Positions 57,220-64,000 of a stretch of DNA of 64,000 bases are shown here, piece after piece. Position numbers and translations under genes: made by a program. The notes under the pieces were generated by a model. That model was not told where the DNA came from, did not search any database, and saw only the letters and a program-made list of their open reading frames with translations. Each line of letters starts with the position of its first letter. Position 1 is the first letter of the stretch. Origin of the DNA: Perognathus longimembris pacificus (Eukaryota > Chordata > Mammalia > Rodentia > Heteromyidae); contig NC_063181.1 in NCBI RefSeq assembly GCF_023159225.1, positions 4,981,606-5,045,605 on the forward strand, written 5' to 3'.

Positions 57220-57433
57220 GGGGCTGGGGATATAGCCTAGTGGCAAGAGTGCCTGCCTCGGATACACGAGGCCCTAGGTTTGATTCCCCAGCACCACATA
57301 TACAGAAAACGGCCAGAAGCGGCGCTGTGGCTCAAGTGGCAGAGTGCTACAGCCTTGAGCGGGAAGAAGCCAGGGACAGTGCTCAGGCCCTGAGTCCAAG
57401 GCCCAGGACTGGCCAAAAAAAAATAAATAAATA
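57220..57433 (+). mobile_element. ID-dimer SINE, young subfamily, perfect duplication
   Basis: AACAGCTTTTCAA at 57,207-57,219 and 57,434-57,446. It has GAGCGGGAAGAAGCC and GATACACGAGGCCC; nearly identical to the copy at 48,114. Confidence 0.93.
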
Positions 57434-57717
57434 AACAGCTTTTCAAAGTATCCTAGATGTGGATGCTTCCACAGCCTACTTCCTGCTCATAAGACCTGTG
57501 GTGTTTTCCTTTGCATCTGTCCATCCTCATGTAGGGTCTATATTCCTAGAGTCTAACAGATAGTGTGATCTTATCAAATAGTAGTTGAGTGCTTAGTTTC
57601 TGAAAGTCCTGTCAAGGTTTGTGAATACTGTTGAGAAAATATTTCTGGGTGGAGTTAACAAGATTACAAGAAGTGAGAACCTGTGGAATAAAGGTATAAT
57701 AGTTACTACTTCCCCTC

Positions 57718-57918
57718 CCCCCCCCCCCCCCCCAGTCCTGGGGCTTGAACTCAGGGCCTGGGCAGCATCCCTGAGCTTCTTTTGCTCAAGGCTAGCACTC
57801 TACTTCTTGAGCCACAGCGCCCCTTCTGGCCTTTACTGTTTATGTGGTGCTGAGGAATTGAACCCGGGGCTTCATGCATGGTAGGCAAACACTCTACCAC
57901 TAAGCCACATTCGCAGCC
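57718..57918 (-). mobile_element. ID-dimer SINE (minus)
   Basis: A C-run at the tail side, then AGTCCTGGGGCTTGAACTC; full length. Confidence 0.83.
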
Positions 57919-57934
57919 CAAACATTGCTCCCTT

Positions 57935-58160
57935 TTATATAGCAATCCTGTGTGCCAGGCTGTGTGCTAGCTCCCTGCTCTGCTATGTCCCATTTAACCC
58001 TTTGATCATTCATAAGCTTCTGGGAAATAATTGGTTCTAAGCCAAACAGAAAGTGATAGAGCCGAAATCTGAATGCATGCCTTCCTGACTGGGTAGTATG
58101 TTGCTTGGTGCAGGCTGAGATGCTGGCACCTTGTCCAGTGCCTGGCACAGAGTTGCGTTA
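57935..58160 (+). mobile_element. MIR/L2-type ancient repeat
   Basis: CCTGTGTGCCAGGCTGTGTG, CCCATTTAACCCTTTGATC and AGTGCCTGGCACAGAGTTG. Confidence 0.55.
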
Positions 58161-58510
58161 TCTCTTGAAGGAAAGAAGGTAGAGGGTATACTGGGAAATC
58201 ATATTCAAACGTCTTTTTAAAATTTGAAATATACATTTTCATGATAATACAACAGGCCATATATCACAGCATGCCAATTGAATGAGGCTGTTCTTTTAGA
58301 TTACCCAAATTTAGCTTCCATTAATACCTTTCCATGGTTCTCTTATCTTTTTGTACATCACCTGGCTTTTCATACTTGAATGGTCCTCTTTAGGTACCAA
58401 CTCAAAGGACTTTGATAACTTCCTATTATTTATAATATTGTACAATATTCTGGCATGTTTTATTTAACTGAAGAAAATGCATTGGTGTTTTCAGTTATGT
58501 AGAATCTTTG

Positions 58511-58627
58511 TTTTGTCTTTTGAGACAAGGTCCTATTCTGTAGCCCATGCTGGCTTCAAATTCATGATCTTCTTGCTTCTGTAGAGTACTGAGGATTGTT
58601 ACAGGCATGTGCCACCACGCCCAGCTT
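58511..58627 (-). mobile_element. B1-like SINE (minus)
   Basis: TTTTGAGACAAGGTCCTATTC, GCTGGCTTCAAATTCATGATC and GCATGTGCCACCACGCCC. Confidence 0.72.
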
Positions 58628-60259
58628 ATAAGCATTTTAAGAAAATTGGAAGTGTGTCTTCTAAATCACCACGTTTTAAAACATGTTCACTTAGTAGTGT
58701 AGATTGAGCCTAATTGGGTATACCCTAGAGGCCAATTCAGCTAATGATGAAAACTAGAATTCACTCAAGTCCTTATCACAGCCAGTGGAACAAAAAATAC
58801 TGAGTGTACTGACAGGAAGTGAGCTTGAAACATCGGGCAAAGACTCTAGTTGTTCAGCTAGGTAAAGATTAAAATGAAAATGCAGGAACTCAGCATGTAT
58901 ACTGTCTAGATATTTCTAGAGACGGAGAGACCATCTTTTAGCCTATTCAGTCAACAAAGATTTGTTATGCGACCACAGTATCCTTTGGCATTCAAAGTTT
59001 CAACACGTCCCATGGTAACTATTACATTTGACCCTGAAGATCTATGACACGGAATTATTTATAATTTTGCTGAGGCACAAATTTGAATGTGACTTTCAAA
59101 TTAATGATAATCCTTTGTAAATGAGCCTGATTGCCTTTGCAGAATTGTTACTCGCTGGTCTGGCAGAAAAGTCATTTCTGTCTGCATTATACTTACTGAA
59201 TTCGATGGAAGAAATTTTATGTTGTACTTGTATTTACAAATGTTAAAACTGGAGAACTCCCTGAAATACATTCTTCAATATTCCTTTGTCCAAAATGCTG
59301 TTTCATTTCTAATGACTCATACTTAAAACTTATCATTACCTCTGGGAAAACAGATGGAACAAAAAATGAATTCATGCTCTGCTCTCAATGGAGGGCAAGT
59401 TGAACACCAAATGCAGCTGCAGATTATACAGAAGATCTTGCTTGAAAAGGATAAACCCTGTCCCAAGGTCATTTAACAAATCATTAGAAAGGGGTGCAGT
59501 TAAGTTCTCACACCTCTGTCACAGATTCTTTTTCTGCAATTTACAGAGCTGTAGAATTTTTTAGGCTTCCTAGAACTGGGATCAAGAACAGAAAATTGCT
59601 TGCTATAAATTACAAGCACTCGCATTTTTACTGGTGCAGGATGCACCTATTACAGTGTGATTGTTAAAATGTCAACCTGGTTTTACTCTTTTCTGTTTCT
59701 CCTAGGTGGTTGATTAGAGTGCCCTCATGTGTCTTTTCGACGTAATGTCATTTCGAGCCTTGGAAAGGTCATATTTTATTGCAACTTCAGTATCATAGCT
59801 TTTTCCTTTCATAATTTCCTCAAACTCTCAAAAGCTAAGCATGACGGCCATGTTGCATGCTTTTTTCAGTAGTACCCTTTGATAAAAATAGGTATTTTAC
59901 AATTCCGAGTTTTAAGCTGTTACTCTGACGGTTTACTTAACAGAGCAAAAAAATACTGCTGACAGATACCTTTTCTCAGTTCATCTATTATTACTGCAAA
60001 AAAAAATCTGCCTTATATCTGGTTACTCAGCAAAGCCAAAGTGCTTCCTAACATAAGCCTGACTTCTTTTGTTATATTTACTCAAATCCCTCTGCCATTT
60101 GCTCTAATACGCGGCAATATGTGTTTGACAAGGAGTTTATAAGAACTGAGGGTGTAGCATGGACATCAAACTTGTTAAAATGTCGTTATTCCAAATGGAA
60201 AATTCACTCTTGGCTTGCTATGTACCAACAGAGGTCCAAGCATAAACCAGCCTTCAGAT

Positions 60260-60375
60260 CTCTGTCATCATTCATTTATTCACTCAGCAAATCTTCCTGA
60301 GCACCTCCTCTTGGGCTATGCTTTGCCAGTGAACAAAACAGATTTATTTCCTCTCTGTGTAGTACACAAAGCTTA
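60260..60375 (+). mobile_element. MIR/L2-type ancient repeat
   Basis: TTCATTTATTCACTCAGC, CTGAGCACCTCCTCTTGGGC and GAACAAAACAGATTTATTTCC. Confidence 0.6.
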
Positions 60376-61228
60376 GTGGGATTACTGTATGATTCAAGCA
60401 AATTTACAGTGAATATTTTGATATAAAGATATTATTGTACACTGGCTCACGTTATTTTTGTAATAAAATGGTAGAAAATAGATTTAGTTGTATCCACTAA
60501 TATATCATCTTAAAGTTGTAATAGCCAGGCCCAAATGTCCACTAGTTTTCCATTTTTCCACTGGTGTATGAGAATGCATTTTCTACCTTTGCCAACAAGG
60601 CTGTGTTTACTCTTTCTATTTGTCTTAATAATGCAACTTTCTTCTCTCTCCTGTGCTCATACCCTCTCCATCTACCAAGGGCCTCTGCCTTATTTAGTAA
60701 AATACAGTAATGATTATAGATGTGGGACGACGTACCAGGAAGAGAAGCACATTTCACCCGTTAAAAATGTGGTGCCATACAAATCTTTTAAAAGGAAAAT
60801 GCTGATGCCTGGATGTAGAAATTGAGGTGGTAGAATTATGAGATCAGGCAAGTCGGAGAGGGACCAGTGGGGGTTAGTAACAGAGGGACACTCCCCATCC
60901 CCAGGAAAGGGTTGGCTTGTAAGATGAAGGAAACTAGGAGCTGACATGTCTGTAGTTGACTAACACAAGGTAGATGCTGGAATTGGCAGAAATCATGAGA
61001 ACACGTAAGAATGGGGACAGGAAGCACTGGAATGGGAGGACTAGGGAAAGCTCTAGAAGTGTCAATTTGAAGGCCTCAAGGTATTGAATGACAAAACTGA
61101 GAAAAACAAGAGGTTTACGTTGTCCCTGGTTGACCCTGTATCTGTGGGAAATGCCTTAAGGATCTAAAGTTACTTAAATTTATGGAAACACAATTGAATG
61201 AATGTTAGCTCTCAAAGATGGATACTCA

Positions 61229-61655
61229 AGCACCAGTGGCTCATGCCTGTTGTCCTTGCTACTCAGGAGGCTGCAGCCTGGAGAATCCAGGTTCAAAATT
61301 AGCCAGGACAGAAAAGTCTCTGAGAAGGCTGGGAATATGGCCTAGTGGCAAGAGTGCTTGCCTCCTACACATGAAGCTCTCGGTTAGATTCCCCAGCACC
61401 ACATATATGGAAAAAGGCCAGAAGGGGCGCTCTGGCTCAGGTGGCCTAGCCTTGAGCAGGAAGAAGCTAGGGACGGTGCTCAGGCCTTGAGTCCAAGGCC
61501 CAGGACTGGCCAAAAAAAAAAAAAGAAAAGAAAAGTCTCTGAGACTCCATCTCCAAAGTAACCAGCAACAAAGATGAACTGGAGGCATTGTTCAAGTGGT
61601 ATAGTGCCAGTCAAGTAATTGCACAGCCCTGGGTTCAAACCCTGGTGCCAGTCCC
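61229..61655 (+). mobile_element. B1-headed composite SINE, split by a later SINE
   Basis: The 5' half (CACCAGTGGCTCATGCC) and 3' half (CTCCATCTCCAAAGTAACC, GGTTCAAACCCTGG) are separated by the element at 61,327-61,529. Confidence 0.8.
61327..61529 (+). mobile_element. ID-dimer SINE nested in a B1-headed SINE
   Basis: GAAAAGTCTCTGAGA is found at 61,311-61,325 and 61,530-61,544, so the insertion point is exact. Confidence 0.92.
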
Positions 61656-61664
61656 TTCCCACAA

Positions 61665-62010
61665 AAAGATGACTATCAGATGATGTTCAAGAAGCATTTT
61701 TTCTTCCCTTATATGTAGATCCTAGATCTAAAAAGATACACATATACAAAATCACACACAAGATCATACATACTAGGTGCATCCACACCATTTATACGTG
61801 TATAATGTTTATAATTGTGGGGATGTTTGAGGAACTTAGGGGTGGGGAAAGGGAATGTTAAAAAGTAAACAATTCCAAAATACATGGCATCTGAATGACA
61901 AGGGCAAAGTGAAACTCACTGAAAGCCATTGAATAATAGAAGGTATTAGGAATGAGGAAAGTGAAGAGTAGGATGGGAGGGGGGCTATCTGTCTGATTAA
62001 AATACTGTAT
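61665..62010 (+). mobile_element. Possible L1 3' UTR fragment
   Basis: TTCTTCCCTTATATGTAGATC, CTAGATCTAAAAAGATAC, and a later GGGAGGGGGGCTATC suggest an L1 3' UTR; weakly supported. Confidence 0.35.
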
Positions 62011-62013
62011 ATG

Positions 62014-62240
62014 AAGCTGGGCTGTGGTGGCTCATGCCTGTAATCCTAGCTACTCGGGAGGCTGAAATCCGAGGATTATGGTTTGAAGCCATCTAGGAAA
62101 TTCCTTGAGACTCTTTTTCTCCAATTAAGTACCTAAATAGCTGGAGTGGAGCTGTGGATCAAGTGGTAGAGCACTAGTCTTGAGCAAAAAAACTCAGGGA
62201 CAGCACCCAAGCCCTGAGTTCAAGCCTTAGGACTGGCACA
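62014..62240 (+). mobile_element. B1-headed composite SINE
   Basis: GGGCTGTGGTGGCTCATGCC head; full right unit. Confidence 0.8.
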
Positions 62241-62805
62241 AAACAAACCAAAATAGAAAGCATAGTTAGATACTTCAGTTTAATTCTCCCTTCTCTTTTG
62301 TTTTGTTTTTAGTGTAGCATATGGAATTATGGGTATAAAGCAGTTTTAATAATATAAAAGATATTACAATGGTTTGTTTCTTTTATGATTTTAAGTAACT
62401 TTATTGAGGTATAACTTACATGACATAAAATGCATTTAAATTGTCATATATAGTGACTGTTGGAAAATGGCAGAGTTGTCAACAGTCATCACAATCTAAT
62501 TTGAGAACATTTCCGTTAATAGAAAAAAATCCTTTGTGCCCATTAATAGTCATTCCCCACACTAATCTCAGTAAAATTTCTGTCTCTGTAGATTTTCTCT
62601 TCCTGATCTTCTCATATAAATTAACTCAAACCCTATACAATCTTTGTCATTAGTCTCTTTCATGTAGGCATAATGCTGGGGCTCATGTACCAGTAATTCC
62701 TTATTATTGCTCAATATATGATCCTGTATGAATATATTTTCTTTATTCCCACACCATTGGGCAGACATTTGTATTTGTTTCCTTGTTTTTTTTCTCCTTT
62801 TTTTC

Positions 62806-62998
62806 CCCCCCCCCCAGTCCTGGGCCTTGGACTCAGGGCCTGAGCACTGTCCCTGGCTCCTTTTTGCTCAAGGCTAGCACTCTGCCACTTGAGCCACAGC
62901 GCCACTTCTGGCCGTTTTCTATATATGTGGTGCTTGAGAATCGAACCCAGGGCTTCATGTATAGGAGGCGAGCATTCTACCAATCATATTCTCAGCTA
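62806..62998 (-). mobile_element. ID-dimer SINE (minus)
   Basis: C-run, then AGTCCTGGGCCTTGGACTC; the head end is slightly truncated (CATATTCTCAGC). Confidence 0.83.
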
Positions 62999-63049
62999 GA
63001 CAGACGTTTGGATTACCTTTTTTTTAAGGTGTTGTGATTGTGGAGATAT

Positions 63050-63655
63050 AAGTTTTCTTATTTCTGATTTCTTCTTGTTCTAACTTGGTCTTGCATGAGT
63101 GCACTGGCTGCAACCTCTACTACACTACTGAGTAGAAGTTGTACAAGTTGACATGCTTGGTCTCTTCCTGACCCCAGGGGAGTGGCATTCAGTTTTTCAA
63201 TAATATTATGTGACATGTATGTTTTCATAGATGCCCTTCCCAATTTGATAACATTCCCTTCTATAGTTTGTTGCGTGTTTGTATCATAATCCATCTTGCA
63301 TTTTGTCAAATGCATTTCCTTTCTCTGTCAGGGTGACTAATTATATGGTTTCTATTGAGGTAATATCATATTTTTCCCTTACACTAACATAGTAGATTTC
63401 CTTAATTGAATTTTGAAGGTTAGCAGTCTTGAGATAAATATTACCTGATTATGGTATATAAAACTTTTGTGTATGTTGCTAAATGTGCTATTATTTCCTT
63501 GAGCATGCTTACATACATATTCATGAGGATATTAATCTGTAGTTTTTTTGTGTGATAATTTTATCTAGGTTTAGTATTAGGATACTTATTATAGAATGAG
63601 TTGGAAAATGTTTCCTCTTTCTCTGTATTCTACAAGAGTATATAAAGAATTAGGT
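63050..63655 (-). mobile_element. L1 ORF2-region fragment (minus)
   Basis: Reversed L1 is read in order: CATCTTGCATTTTGTCAAATG, TGGTTTCTATTGAGGTAA, ATTCATGAGGATATTAATC and TTATAGAATGAGTTGGAAA. Decayed. Confidence 0.75.
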
Positions 63656-63756
63656 TTGTTTTTGTTTTGTTTTTTGCAGAACTGTGATTGAACCCAGGGC
63701 TTTGTACTTGCAATCACTCTACCTTTATTTAATTTACTTATTTATATATTTATTTT

Positions 63757-63950
63757 GCCAGTCCTGGGCCTTGGACTCAGGGCCTGAGCACTGTCCCTGG
63801 CTTCTTTTTGCTCAAGACTAGCACCCTGGCACTTGAGCCACAGCGCCACTTCTGGCCATTTTCTTCTATGTATGTGGTACTGGGGAATCGAACCCAGGGC
63901 TTCATGTATACGAGGCGAGCACTCTTGCCACTAGGCCATATTCTCAGCCC
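63757..63950 (-). mobile_element. ID-dimer SINE (minus)
   Basis: Full length; it interrupts an older ID-like unit (TTGTACTTGCAATCACTCTACC, continued as GCACTCTAC after it). Confidence 0.85.
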
Positions 63951-64000
63951 GCACTCTACTTTTGTAGCTATCTGTCTACCTGCCAGTCTCCCAAAAAGTT

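Larger units (their letters stand above)
54941..64000 (+). other. INTS9: INTS9 first intron (partial)
   Basis: It starts with a G-rich, CpG-rich 600 bp, then becomes ordinary AT-rich intron with SINEs, MIR relics and an L1 fragment. Unassigned stretches: 55,600-56,130, 56,730-57,190, 58,160-58,510, 58,640-60,250 and 60,380-61,220. No second exon is evident. Confidence 0.8.

Noticed and set aside
54941..64000. Second coding exon of INTS9
   Set aside because: I searched for the expected Tyr-Cys-Leu-Ser-Gly start and the downstream Leu-Asp-Cys-Gly region and found neither, so the intron must extend past the window.

Overview
This is a vertebrate nuclear window. The coding sequence matches two mammalian genes, and the DNA around it is dense in rodent-type retroposons. 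The common SINE is an unusual two-part element: a tRNA/ID-like left unit, or a B1/Alu-like left unit, joined to a shared tRNA-like right unit. This points to a rodent, and from memory of such SINEs I favour the geomyoid group (kangaroo rats, pocket mice). That species assignment is inference.

Two genes are arranged head to head around a CpG island at about 53.1-55.6 kb. HMBOX1 (also called HOT1), a homeobox protein that binds double-stranded telomeric repeats, runs leftward on the minus strand. A GC-rich first exon with a clean donor at 54,140/54,139 is followed by an intron of about 31 kb. Next come a short initiation exon (22,984-22,905, start codon 22,927), a 477-bp coding exon (20,400-19,924) and an 86-bp coding exon (12,617-12,532). 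Together these encode the first 195 residues. The remaining atypical POU-specific domain, the homeodomain and the 3' UTR lie beyond the left edge. INTS9 (Integrator subunit 9) runs rightward. Only its three-codon first coding exon (54,932-54,940, Met-Lys-Leu) is in the window, and its first intron continues past 64,000.

The roughly 500 bp between the two starts hold the main regulatory structure: six ZNF143/STAF-type ACTACA..TCCC boxes, a YY1-type box at the inferred HMBOX1 start, and ETS and CRE-like boxes at the INTS9 start. About 100 bp beyond the CpG island, inside HMBOX1 intron 1, is a 270-bp pure polypurine tract containing an exact 79-bp tandem duplication.

Everything else is intron. 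It holds about 30 copies of the ID-dimer SINE, nearly 20 of the B1-headed SINE, five L1 fragments, seven LTRs or LTR-like segments (four of them within 25.6-29.1 kb, two with clean 4-bp target duplications), MIR relics, CA microsatellites, and a dispersed repeat of unknown family seen at least four times. A strong CTCF-type motif lies at 778-792. No bacterial or phage system, CRISPR array, rRNA or functional tRNA gene was found. Long open frames in the CpG island and in the SINEs are artefacts of composition or repeats.
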